A stretch of DNA of 64,000 nt, taken from Kitasatospora atroaurantiaca (GTDB lineage: Bacteria; Actinomycetota; Actinomycetes; Streptomycetales; Streptomycetaceae). The DNA is taken from assembly GCF_007828955.1 (NCBI RefSeq), contig NZ_VIVR01000001.1, positions 6,820,001 to 6,884,000 of the forward strand. The letters run 5' to 3'. Numbering within the stretch: position 1 is the first letter of the stretch; each line of letters begins with the position of its first letter. Both the position numbers and the translations under genes were made by a program. The notes below the pieces were generated by a model. It did no database searches, was not told where the DNA came from, and saw only the letters and a list, made by a program, of their open reading frames with translations. This document shows positions 32,631-41,338 of the stretch, in pieces.

Positions 32631-35443
32631 GCGGCACTGCGGCCGGGGCCTTCCGGATTTCGGTCCTGGCCTCGGGGTTCGTCCTGGACGTCCCGGTGAT
32701 CGGCAGGGCCGAGGCCGCCGACCGGGTCATGGCCGCCTGGCAGGACGGGGCCGAGCTTCGTCAACTGCCGCAGGGTTCCTGGCTGCTCCGGCTGGCCACG
32801 GCGGTTCAGCTGCGCGCCGACCGTGCGCCGGGCCTGCCGCTGGTCGACCGTGACGGCGCCCTGGTCGCCGTCGGCGCGGACGGCGACGGGGCCGCGGACG
32901 AGGTGGTCCTGCTGCACGGTGGTGTGATCCGGCGTCACAGGATCACCGAGCTGCCGGCGGTGGACCCGGCCGACTGGCTCGAGGTCTCCGGACTGACGGT
33001 ACATCAACTGACCCCACTGGAGCTTCCGGTGGAGCCGGAGACGGTGCTGGACGAGGTGCCCGTCCGGCCACAGCCGGATCTGCGCGTGGCGGCCCGACTG
33101 CGGCCCAGGTCGCGGCGGGCCCGGCTCATGACGGCTCGAGTCCCCTTCCAGCCGCTGTGGTCGGCGCTGGGCAGGGTGTACCGGTCGCTCGAACTCGTGC
33201 TCTGCGGCGTGCTCGTCCTCGGGTTCGCCGGGGCGGTCGCTGAGAAGCTGTCCGATGAGGTGGCGGCCCCGCCCGCGGCGGACCTCGTGGACGCCCTTCT
33301 TCGTGGCCTGCTCCTGCTCACGGTCGTCGCTCTGGTTCTCCTCGCGGGATCCCGCGTGGCCCGTGGCCGGGCTGCCAAGGCCTCGGTCGCGTCCGTGCCG
33401 GGCCGGCGCGCCGCCCGGGCGGCCGCCACCGCCCGGCGCAGGCGCCTGACCACTCACCTGCGCGGTCTGCTGGCCCAGTTGGCCATGCGCAGCCCGGCCG
33501 CGCCTGTGGTACGCGCCCGGCACGAGCGCTACCTGCGCGAACTGACCAGCGCATTCGAGCAGCGACGGTGGGAGGACGCGCTACGGGATGCCATCGCGCT
33601 TGCGTCGGAGGCGGGCGACAGCGGGAGCAGGTGGCTCGACCTCCGCTTGCCTCAGCGGCGCACCGGCGCGCTGCGGGCCCGCCCGTACACCGTCAGCTCC
33701 GGCGGGGCCTCGCTGCTGTCGGGCCTGACCATCCATCAGCACCTCAGCCGGATGTACCGGGAGGCGGCCCAGGTCCTGGAACGGGACGGCAGGATCGAGG
33801 AAGCGGCGTTCGTCCTGGCGGATCTGATGCACGCCGGCGAAGAGGCGGTCGCTCTGCTCGAACGCCATGGTCGGTTCGAACAGGCGGCGGAACTGGCCGA
33901 GGGGCGTGCGCTCGCCCCCGACCTGGTGGTGCGGCTGTGGTGGCGGGCAGGCGAGCGCGTTCGCGCCATCCGGACAGCCCAGACCAGGGGCGCGTTCGCG
34001 AGTACCGTCGAGCGGCTCTCCCCGGTGGACCGCGAGGCCGCCCTCGAACTGCGCAGGGCCTGGGTGCGCTCCTGCCAGCAGGCGGGCGACCGTATGGGCG
34101 CGGTCGAGGCGGCCTGGCCGGAGGAGTCGCTGCGACCGCTCATCGCGGCCGATCTGCGGGACGGTGTGGCGATCGGAGGCTCCACCCAGGCCCGGGCTCT
34201 CGCCCACGTGCTGGCGCTCCAACCCGGTGGTGCCACTCGTGAGCTTGCGCTGGCGACGCTGGAGAGTCGCGAGCCGCAGCACCGCGGCCGGCGCGAGCAA
34301 CTGGCCGCCGCGCTGGCCCGCATTCCCGGCGCCGACCCGGCCGCCGACCGTGAACTGGCCACCGCCGCCGTGCGAGCCGTGGTCCGCGACCGTGGCTTCG
34401 GCAGGTCGGTCGACGACGGCACCCAGCGAAGGCTCTTCACCGACCTGCTGGAGCGGGCCGACCCTCTCGCCGCCGCCGACCTGCGTGCCCCGAGCCCGGA
34501 CCGCACCGGCCCGGCCCGGGCGATCGACCTCACCGCCGCCCACGAGCCGGGCCGACTCCCGGTCCTGGACGCCGTCGCCCTCGACTCCGGCTCGGTCCTG
34601 GTGGCATGCGGTGAGGCCGGTGTGCGGCTGCTCGCGCCCGACGGCAGGACCCGGGCTCGCTGGGACACCCCGGCGCATCGGCTGGCGGTGGCCGACCACG
34701 GCTCCGTCGTGCTGCTCGTGGCCCGGTACGGACAGGTCAGCGAAATCTCCCGGCTGGATCTCGCCACCCGGGCTGTGCGCCGCTGGACGGCACTGAGCGT
34801 GCGGGACATCGTTCCGTCCTTCGACGGACGCCTGCTCATCACGCTCGATGACGACGGAATCGCCGTCATCGACACCCTCGCCGCCCGCCCCGTCGTCGTC
34901 TGGCGGGAGCTCGACCGGGAAGCGCGGGTGCTCGGCAGCATCGCCCGCACCGCGACCAGCTGCAGCGCCGTGGTGGCCTCCGGTGCCCTGGTCGAACGCT
35001 GGCGTTGGGACCTGCCCGGGTGGCAGCTCCGATCCCGGATGAGCCTGTCGGACGACGAGCTGCCTCATGCCCTGCTGGCGTCCGGGCCGATGCTGTCGGT
35101 CCGTCCCGAACCCGTCACCGGCGGTTCGCTGGTCCAGTGGCACGGTGAGGGCCCCGCCACCCATCGCCCCATCGAGGACGGGGCCGCCTTCGGGCTCAGC
35201 ACCCACGGCGACCTGCACGCCGTCGTCCTGCCGCAGGCCGACGGCGCGGTCCGCGTGGAAGCGGGTGTCGGATCAGACCCTGTTCCGACCGTGTGCGCCG
35301 TCTTCCCGGGTGCGGACCCGGCCGGGATCGGCAGTCGACTGCACGGTGGCTCGGTGGCCGTCTGGCACCGTGACGGCCGGGTCGTCGCTGCGGCGGCGGA
35401 CGGAGGCCGCGTTCTGGCCAATCTGCGGGTGACCCTCGCGTGA
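32627..35443 (+). CDS. bpX6-like membrane protein with helical repeats and a C-terminal beta-propeller
   Basis: 938 residues. An N-terminal beta-rich bpX6-like region (1-165) is followed by two transmembrane helices (about 187-205 and 223-242). An alpha-helical TPR-like region (about 290-600; AAQVLERDGRIEEAAFVLADLMHAGE) comes next, and then a C-terminal propeller (about 640-938; LDAVALDSGSVLVACGEAGVRLLAPDGRT). This is the effector or sensor end of the ternary system and would sit at the membrane. GTG overlaps the vWA stop. Its ligand is unknown. Confidence 0.72.
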   Translation: MSGTAAGAFRISVLASGFVLDVPVIGRAEAADRVMAAWQDGAELRQLPQGSWLLRLATAVQLRADRAPGLPLVDRDGALVAVGADGDGAADEVVLLHGGVIRRHRITELPAVDPADWLEVSGLTVHQLTPLELPVEPETVLDEVPVRPQPDLRVAARLRPRSRRARLMTARVPFQPLWSALGRVYRSLELVLCGVLVLGFAGAVAEKLSDEVAAPPAADLVDALLRGLLLLTVVALVLLAGSRVARGRAAKASVASVPGRRAARAAATARRRRLTTHLRGLLAQLAMRSPAAPVVRARHERYLRELTSAFEQRRWEDALRDAIALASEAGDSGSRWLDLRLPQRRTGALRARPYTVSSGGASLLSGLTIHQHLSRMYREAAQVLERDGRIEEAAFVLADLMHAGEEAVALLERHGRFEQAAELAEGRALAPDLVVRLWWRAGERVRAIRTAQTRGAFASTVERLSPVDREAALELRRAWVRSCQQAGDRMGAVEAAWPEESLRPLIAADLRDGVAIGGSTQARALAHVLALQPGGATRELALATLESREPQHRGRREQLAAALARIPGADPAADRELATAAVRAVVRDRGFGRSVDDGTQRRLFTDLLERADPLAAADLRAPSPDRTGPARAIDLTAAHEPGRLPVLDAVALDSGSVLVACGEAGVRLLAPDGRTRARWDTPAHRLAVADHGSVVLLVARYGQVSEISRLDLATRAVRRWTALSVRDIVPSFDGRLLITLDDDGIAVIDTLAARPVVVWRELDREARVLGSIARTATSCSAVVASGALVERWRWDLPGWQLRSRMSLSDDELPHALLASGPMLSVRPEPVTGGSLVQWHGEGPATHRPIEDGAAFGLSTHGDLHAVVLPQADGAVRVEAGVGSDPVPTVCAVFPGADPAGIGSRLHGGSVAVWHRDGRVVAAAADGGRVLANLRVTLA

Positions 35444-35446
35444 TTG

Positions 35447-35464
35447 CTTGTAGGAACCTACAAG
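35447..35464. promoter_or_regulatory. 18-bp inverted repeat upstream of guaB1
   Basis: CTTGTAGGAACCTACAAG is a perfect dyad (8-bp arms, AA centre). It begins 3 nt after the preceding operon ends and lies 178 nt before guaB1. Its size and symmetry suit a dimeric repressor better than a terminator. Confidence 0.55.
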
Positions 35465-35642
35465 GCTGGGCGCTGTCGGGTGCCCCCTCCTTGTGTGCTG
35501 CTTCAAGAAAGCGCGGCGAACTGGCATTCGCCCAGCTCATGCGGGAGCATTGTCGGTTGGGTGCGGGGCGCCCGAGTGCGCCCGGCGGCCGAGCCGCAAC
35601 CGCACCCGAGGTCTACCTTCTCCCAGCCAGAGAGCCCTTTTC

Positions 35643-37085
35643 ATGCGCTTCCTGAACGACCAGACGCCCGCCTACGACCTTACGTACGACGACGTCTTCA
35701 TGGTCCCGAGCCGTTCCGCCGTGGGCTCCCGGCAGGGCGTCGACCTCTCGTCGAACGACGGCAGCGGCACCACCATCCCGCTGGTGGTCGCCAACATGAC
35801 CGCGATCGCCGGCCGCCGGATGGCGGAGACCGTCGCGCGTCGCGGCGGCCTGGTGGCCATCCCGCAGGACATCCCGACCGAGGTCATCGCCGAGGTGATC
35901 GGCTGGGTCAAGCAGCGCCACCTGGTGCACGACACCGCGCTCACCCTCGCCCCCGGCGACACCGTCGCCGACGCACTCTCCCTCCTGCCCAAGCGCGCGC
36001 ACAACGCGCTCGTGGTGGTCGAGGACGGCAAGCCCGTCGGTGTCGTGACCGAGTCCGACTGCCACGGCGTGGACCGCTTCACCAGCCTGTCCGAGGTGAT
36101 GTCCCGCGACCTGCTGCTGCTGGAGGAGGGCATCGACCCGCACGCGGCCTTCGAGAAGCTCAACGAGGCGCACCGCAAGCTCGCCCCGGTGGTTGACGCC
36201 GAGGGCAAGCTGGTCGGCCTGCTGACCCGCAAGAACGCCCTGCGCGCGACCCTCTACACCCCCGCCACCGACGCCAACGGCAGGCTGCGGATCGCCGCCA
36301 CGGTCGGCATCAACGGCGATGTGGCCGGCAAGGCGAAGGCCCTGATCGAGGCCGGCGCCGACGTGCTGGTGGTCGACACCGCGCACGGCCACCAGGAGAC
36401 GATGATCAGCGCGCTGCGCGCGGTCCGCGGCCTGGACCCGCAGATCCCGATCGTGGCGGGCAACGTGGTCTCCGCCGCGGGTGTCCGCGACCTCGTCGAG
36501 GCGGGCGCCGACATCCTCAAGGTCGGTGTCGGCCCCGGCGCGATGTGCACCACCCGGATGATGACGGGCGTCGGCCGCCCGCAGTTCTCCGCTGTGCTCG
36601 AGTGCGCCGCCGAGGCGCGCCGGCTCGGCAAGCACGTGTGGGCCGACGGCGGTATCCGCCACCCGCGCGACGTCGCCATGGCGCTCGCCGCCGGCGCCTC
36701 CAACGTGATGATCGGCTCGTGGTTCGCCGGTACGTACGAGTCGCCCGGCGACCTGCACACCGCCCCCGACGGCCGCCAGTACAAGGAGAGCTTCGGCATG
36801 GCGTCCGCCCGCGCCGTGCGCAACCGGACCTCCGAGGAGTCCGCGTACGACCGCGCCCGCAAGGCGCTCTTCGAGGAGGGCATCTCCACCTCGCGGATGT
36901 TCATCGACCCGGCCCGCCCGGGCGTCGAGGACCTGATCGACTCGATCGTCGCGGGCGTGCGCAGCTCCTGCACGTACGCGGGCGCGAACAGCCTGGAGGA
37001 GTTCCACGAGAAGGCGATCGTGGGCGTCCAGAGCGCGGCCGGCTACGCCGAGGGCAAGCCGCTGCACTCCAGCTGGGGCGTGTAG
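35643..37085 (+). CDS. guaB1: GuaB1-type IMP dehydrogenase-related protein (probable GMP reductase)
   Basis: 480 residues. The TIM barrel of the IMPDH/GMPR family has the active-site Cys302 in GVGPGAMCTTRMMTG and phosphate-binding WADGGIRHPRD. A CBS pair is inserted at about 95-205. Actinobacterial GuaB1 proteins of this type have been shown in mycobacteria to be CBS-containing GMP reductases (GMP to IMP, NADPH) rather than IMP dehydrogenases. The gene is monocistronic, with a possible operator upstream and a hairpin terminator downstream. Confidence 0.9.
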   Translation: MRFLNDQTPAYDLTYDDVFMVPSRSAVGSRQGVDLSSNDGSGTTIPLVVANMTAIAGRRMAETVARRGGLVAIPQDIPTEVIAEVIGWVKQRHLVHDTALTLAPGDTVADALSLLPKRAHNALVVVEDGKPVGVVTESDCHGVDRFTSLSEVMSRDLLLLEEGIDPHAAFEKLNEAHRKLAPVVDAEGKLVGLLTRKNALRATLYTPATDANGRLRIAATVGINGDVAGKAKALIEAGADVLVVDTAHGHQETMISALRAVRGLDPQIPIVAGNVVSAAGVRDLVEAGADILKVGVGPGAMCTTRMMTGVGRPQFSAVLECAAEARRLGKHVWADGGIRHPRDVAMALAAGASNVMIGSWFAGTYESPGDLHTAPDGRQYKESFGMASARAVRNRTSEESAYDRARKALFEEGISTSRMFIDPARPGVEDLIDSIVAGVRSSCTYAGANSLEEFHEKAIVGVQSAAGYAEGKPLHSSWGV

Positions 37086-37108
37086 TCCCTGATGGGGTAG
37101 TCCCTGCT

Positions 37109-37152
37109 GGCTACGGCCGGCTTCCCGCTGCGGCGGGGGGCCGGCCGTAGCC
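37109..37152. terminator. Hairpin between guaB1 and the DUF5995 gene
   Basis: GGCTACGGCCGG (37109-37120) pairs with CCGGCCGTAGCC (37141-37152) around a 20-nt loop. It lies 24 nt past the guaB1 stop and overlaps the last codons of the convergent gene, so it can serve both strands. Confidence 0.7.
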
Positions 37153-37833
37153 GTCCAGCGGGGTGAGCAGGGCGCGGCTCACCATGCCGACCGAGCGCGA
37201 CAGCGCCGCCGCGACCGCGTGGTACGCCAGCGGCGCCTCCTGAAGCTCCCAGAGGCCGAGCAGGCTGGCCCAGGCGGCGTCCCTCGCCCGGTCGATGCTC
37301 CACACGCCGACCACGTGCAGCAGCGGATCGGCGATCCGTACCGCCTCCGGCTCCGGGAGCAGCTCCTCCCGTACCCGCGCCTCGACCTGGGCCAGCAGGT
37401 CGTTGATGCGGTGGTAGTCGGCCTCGACGTCCTCGGGCTCACGGCCGAGCTCGCGGCAGGTGTCCAGCACGGAGAGCGGGAGGTCGTGCTCGATGTGGGC
37501 GTTCATGCCGGCCAGCGCGAACTGCAGCGGGTGGATCCCCGGGTGCCCGCGCAGCTCGAACAACGGCCGCCAGCAGGCGGTGGGTCTGTCACCCGACCCG
37601 GACGCGTCCACGGCCGCCAGGTAGCGCCGGGCGAAGACCGCGTCGAGATGTGCGACGCCTGTGGGATCGTCGAAGAAGGTGGCCGCGAGCCGCTCCCGGA
37701 CCAGTTCGGTGACGGTCAGGTACATCCGGTTGAAGACGGCCACGCCGTCCGCCTCGGGCAGTCCCTGCTGAAGCTCCCTCATCCGGTCGATGACCTGGTC
37801 GACCGGCAGTGCACTGTCCGTCAGCTGTGTCAT
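37111..37833 (-). CDS. DUF5995-family protein
   Basis: 240 residues, all-helical. Features include VFNRMYLTVTELVRERL, FFDDPTGVAHLDAVFARRYLAAV, WRPLFELRGHPGIHPLQFALAGMNAHIEHDLPLSVL and DRARDAAWASLLGLWEL, matching a conserved actinobacterial family of unknown function. The His/Asp-rich NAHIEHD suggests a possible metal or catalytic site. The start is placed at MTQLTDSALPVDQ because GAGAGG precedes it; the longer frame upstream is non-coding in composition. Confidence 0.72.
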   Translation of the reverse strand: MTQLTDSALPVDQVIDRMRELQQGLPEADGVAVFNRMYLTVTELVRERLAATFFDDPTGVAHLDAVFARRYLAAVDASGSGDRPTACWRPLFELRGHPGIHPLQFALAGMNAHIEHDLPLSVLDTCRELGREPEDVEADYHRINDLLAQVEARVREELLPEPEAVRIADPLLHVVGVWSIDRARDAAWASLLGLWELQEAPLAYHAVAAALSRSVGMVSRALLTPLDGYGRPPAAAGSRP

Positions 37834-37956
37834 CGCTCGCCCTCTCGGTGGACCGTCGCCCTCGTCCACCATGGCAAGCCGGCACCCGGGCGGGAAGCCC
37901 CCGACCGGGCGACACCTCTCCTCGCCGCCCTGGCGTCGCTTGAGAGAATGAGGGAC

Positions 37957-38172
37957 ATGACTGAAGAGCGGACCCCGCCGGCGACGGCCATCGAGCGCAG
38001 GCAGCAACTCCTGGAGGCGATTCGCCGCGGCGGCGGTACGTGGGACTGGCAGCGGGCCCGCGAGACCTACGAGCCGCGGCCGGATCCGCGGACGGTACGG
38101 CGCGACCTCCAGCAGCTCTGCAAGGCCGGGTCCCTGGTGCGTGCGGAGTCGGGCGGGTACGAGGCGGCCTAG
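37957..38172 (+). CDS. Small winged-helix-like protein
   Basis: 71 residues. RRQQLLEAIRRGGGTWDWQRARETYE...DPRTVRRDLQQLCKAGSLVRAESGGYEAA has the helix-turn-helix plus wing of DeoR/HTH_11-type domains without any effector domain. It is divergent from the DUF5995 gene with a 123-nt gap, so it may regulate that promoter. ATG 37957 has AGGG upstream; ATG 37948 is an alternative. Confidence 0.65.
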   Translation: MTEERTPPATAIERRQQLLEAIRRGGGTWDWQRARETYEPRPDPRTVRRDLQQLCKAGSLVRAESGGYEAA

Positions 38173-38223
38173 GCCCTGCCTGGTGACGACCCGCGACGTC
38201 GTGCCGTCCCCTCGATGGGCGGG

Positions 38224-38691
38224 TCAGCCCTCCAGGGCGGCGATGTCCAGGGAGCGGGTGACCCGGGCCAGGAGGGACTGGAGGGCAGTGGCCTCGTCCA
38301 GGGAGAGGTCGGTGGCCTCGATGATCCGGCGGGGCACGCAGACGGCCTGCTCGCGCAGGTCCGCACCGGCCTCGGTGAGCTGGACGGTGACGGAGCGCTC
38401 GTCCTCGGTGCTGCGCGTGCGCCGGACGTAGCCGGTGGCTTCGAGCCGCTTGAGCAGCGGCGAGAGGGTGCCGGAGTCCAGTCGCAGGTGCTCGCCGATC
38501 TGCTTGACGGGCAGCTCGCCGTGCTCCCAGAGCACCAGCATGACCAGGTACTGCGGATAGGTGAGCCCGAGATCCTTCAGTGCCACGCGGTACACGCTGC
38601 CGAAGGCTCGCGAGGCGGCGTGCAGCGAGAAGCAGATCTGGTGGTCGAGCCGGAGCAGCTCGCCGTCGGTCACCTGGGACAGCTTGGTCAT
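38224..38691 (-). CDS. ohrR: OhrR, MarR-family organic peroxide sensor
   Basis: 155 residues. The peroxidatic Cys20 sits in LDHQICFSLHAASRAF, the position conserved in OhrR. The winged helix is LPVKQIGEHLRLDSGTLSPLLKRLEATGYVRRTRS. Oxidation of the Cys by organic hydroperoxides releases DNA and derepresses ohr, which is transcribed divergently across a palindromic operator. It is probably autoregulated through the same site. Confidence 0.92.
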   Translation of the reverse strand: MTKLSQVTDGELLRLDHQICFSLHAASRAFGSVYRVALKDLGLTYPQYLVMLVLWEHGELPVKQIGEHLRLDSGTLSPLLKRLEATGYVRRTRSTEDERSVTVQLTEAGADLREQAVCVPRRIIEATDLSLDEATALQSLLARVTRSLDIAALEG

Positions 38692-38724
38692 GCCCCCAGG
38701 ATAGCTGCGCCCATTTGAGTTGTG

Positions 38725-38739
38725 CGCAATTGAATTGCG
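38725..38739. promoter_or_regulatory. Putative OhrR operator
   Basis: CGCAATTGAATTGCG is a perfect odd-length dyad in the ohrR-ohr intergenic region and resembles the CAATT/AATTG core of known OhrR boxes. TGTGCGCA-like half-sites flank it at 38721 and near 38750. Confidence 0.7.
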
Positions 38740-38803
38740 TGCTCTACTTGTGCGCAGAGGGCGAGCCGGAACCCGGCCGCCGACGTGAGAAGGGACCGGT
38801 CAG

Positions 38804-39214
<411 letters not shown>

Positions 39215-39246
39215 TCACACGCCGCTCGCGCACGTCGCTCGCGCAC

Positions 39247-39286
39247 GCAGGAGCCCCGGACCGCCCACGCGGCCCGGGGCCCCTGC
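39247..39286. terminator. Hairpin terminator of ohr
   Basis: GCAGGAGCCCCGG (39247-39259) pairs with CCGGGGCCCCTGC (39274-39286) with one mismatch, 33 nt after the ohr stop. Confidence 0.7.
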
Positions 39287-39388
39287 GCTGTCGGAAAGCC
39301 GACCGCGCACGGCCTAGGCCGAAGGACCAAGCCTCGTACGGGCCCTGGGCCGATCCGCCGAGGGCGGTTCCGGGGCGAGAGTCGTGTC

Positions 39389-40141
39389 ATGACGAACACA
39401 CCGCAGACCAAGCCCGTCGCCGTGATCACCGGAGCCTCGCGGGGCCTCGGCCTCGAGCTGGCCCGGGCGCTCGCCGAGGACGGCTGGCGGCTCGTCCTCA
39501 CTGCCCGCAATCCCGAGGCGCTGGCCTCGGCCGAGACCGAGCTCAAGGCCCGCACCGAGACCGTGGCGCTGGCCGGCTCCGTCGTCGACGACGACCACCG
39601 CGAGCGCCTCGCCGAGGCCGCCGCGTCGCTCGGCGGAGCGTCCCTCCTGGTCAACAACGCCTCCACCCTTACGGGGTACGAGCTCGCCGGCGCGGCCATG
39701 CCGCCTCTGGCGGACTTCCCGCTGCCCGGCCTGCTGGAGACCTTCGAGGTCAACATCCTCGGCCCGGTCGCGCTCACCCAGCTGCTGCTGCCGCAGTTGC
39801 GTGCGCGGCACGGCGCGATCATCAACCTCAGCTCCGACGCCGCCGTCGAGGCGTACGCCGGCTGGGGCGGCTACGGCGCCAGCAAGGCCGCGCTGGACCA
39901 CGCCTCCGCGACCCTCGCCGTCGAGGAGCCCGAGTTGCGCGTCTGGGCCGTCGATCCGGGCGACATGCGGACCCGGATGCACCAGGACGCCTTCCCCGGC
40001 GAGGACATCTCCGACCGGCCGCTGCCCGTCACCGTCGTCCCCGCCTTCCTCGCACTGCTCCACGAGCGCCCCGCCTCGGGCCGCTACCGCGCGGCCGATC
40101 TCGCCGCCGATCGCGCCGTCGATCCGACGGAGGGGAAGTGA
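39389..40141 (+). CDS. SDR-family oxidoreductase
   Basis: 250 residues, classical SDR. Nucleotide site TGASRGLGLELA (14-25), NNAS (88-91), catalytic Ser in INLSSDAA and YGASK are all present. The substrate is unknown. The stop is 1 nt before the queA start, so they are co-transcribed. Such SDR-queA pairs may simply be a conserved actinobacterial arrangement. Confidence 0.87.
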   Translation: MTNTPQTKPVAVITGASRGLGLELARALAEDGWRLVLTARNPEALASAETELKARTETVALAGSVVDDDHRERLAEAAASLGGASLLVNNASTLTGYELAGAAMPPLADFPLPGLLETFEVNILGPVALTQLLLPQLRARHGAIINLSSDAAVEAYAGWGGYGASKAALDHASATLAVEEPELRVWAVDPGDMRTRMHQDAFPGEDISDRPLPVTVVPAFLALLHERPASGRYRAADLAADRAVDPTEGK

Positions 40142-40142
40142 G

Positions 40143-41204
40143 ATGACCACCGCCCTGGAGACCGGATTCGACTTCACCGTCCCGCCCGAGCTCTCCGCCC
40201 ACGCCCCGGCGGAGGCGCGGGGCCTGGCCCGCGACCGGATCCGGATGCTGGTCGGCCGCCGCGAGGGGCTGATCACCGAGCATCGCAGTTTCGCCGAGCT
40301 GCCCGAGGTGCTGCGCCCCGGTGACCTCCTGGTGGTCAACAACTCGGCCACCCTGCCGGCCGCACTGCCCGGCCGCCTTCCCGACGGCACGGCCGTCGCC
40401 CTGCACCTCTCCTCCGCCCGCCCGGACCCCCGCGGCCACCACCTGGTCGAGCTGCGCCGTCCGGCCGCCGGGGCCTCCGAGTACTTCCCGCCGGACCGCT
40501 CACCCGCCAGGCCCGGCCTGCACGTCACCCTGCCCGGGGGCGCGAGCGCCGAGCTCACCGCGCCGTACACCCCCCGGCTCTGGCACGCCAGGCTCAGTCT
40601 GCCCGGCGAGCTGACGGCCTACCTGGCCCGGCACGGCAGGGCGATCCGGTACGGCTACGTGGACCGGGACTGGCCGATCGAGGCGTACCAGACCGTCTTC
40701 GCCAGCGAGCCGGGCAGCAGCGAAATGCCCAGCGCGGCGCGGCCGTTCACCGCCGAGCTGGTGGCCAGGCTGGTCGCCGGGGGCGTCCTGGTCGCCCCGA
40801 TCACGCTGCACACCGGCGTCGCCTCCCCGGAGGCGCACGAGGCGCCGTACCCGGAGCGGTTCCGCGTCCCCGGCACCACCGCGCGGCTCGCCGAGCACGT
40901 CCGCTCGCAGGGCGGCCGGGTGATCGCGGTCGGGACGACGGCCGTCCGCGCTCTGGAGTCCGCCGTCGGCCCGGACGGACGGCTGCGGGCCGCCGAGGGC
41001 TGGACCGAGCTGGTGATCACCCCCGAGCGCGGCGTCCGTGCGGTGGACGGCCTGCTCACGGGCTGGCACGAGCCGCGCGCCTCGCACCTGCTGATGCTGC
41101 AGGCCGTCGCCGGCCGCCCGCTGCTCGACCGGTGTTACGCCGAGGCGGTCGAAGGGCGCTACCTCTGGCACGAGTTCGGGGACGTCAACCTGCTGCTCCC
41201 ATAG
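40143..41204 (+). CDS. queA: S-adenosylmethionine:tRNA ribosyltransferase-isomerase-like protein
   Basis: 353 residues. QueA signatures include PGDLLVVNNSATLPAALPGR, YQTVFASEPGSSEMPSAARPFT, VAPITLHTGV and a C-terminal EFGDVNLLLP. The enzyme normally transfers ribose from SAM to preQ1-tRNA in queuosine synthesis. No tgt, queC, queD or queG lies in the window, so whether it serves queuosine here is open. Preceded by a co-directional SDR gene and followed by a strong repeat-derived hairpin. Confidence 0.85.
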   Translation: MTTALETGFDFTVPPELSAHAPAEARGLARDRIRMLVGRREGLITEHRSFAELPEVLRPGDLLVVNNSATLPAALPGRLPDGTAVALHLSSARPDPRGHHLVELRRPAAGASEYFPPDRSPARPGLHVTLPGGASAELTAPYTPRLWHARLSLPGELTAYLARHGRAIRYGYVDRDWPIEAYQTVFASEPGSSEMPSAARPFTAELVARLVAGGVLVAPITLHTGVASPEAHEAPYPERFRVPGTTARLAEHVRSQGGRVIAVGTTAVRALESAVGPDGRLRAAEGWTELVITPERGVRAVDGLLTGWHEPRASHLLMLQAVAGRPLLDRCYAEAVEGRYLWHEFGDVNLLLP

Positions 41205-41226
41205 GCCCTCGGCCAGTTGCACCATC

Positions 41227-41325
41227 CAGGGGCGCGGGGAACTGTGCGAGATCGGAAGGTGCGGACCGTTGCCTTCCGATCTCGCGCAGTTCCCCGCGCC
41301 CCTGTTGTGGTCACCCGGCTGCCTG
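41227..41325. repeat. Dispersed hairpin element, copy B (inverted orientation)
   Basis: 33-nt arms at 41227-41259 and 41272-41304 with a single mismatch and a 12-nt loop. The right flank TGGTCACCCGGCTGCC is the reverse complement of the left flank of copy A, so this copy is inverted. It sits between the convergent queA and membrane-protein genes and can terminate both. Confidence 0.85.
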
Positions 41326-41338
41326 ATCTACAGGCCGG

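Noticed and set aside
40143..41204. Evidence for a queuosine gene cluster
   Set aside because: Only a queA-like gene is present; neighbouring genes are unrelated to preQ1 synthesis.
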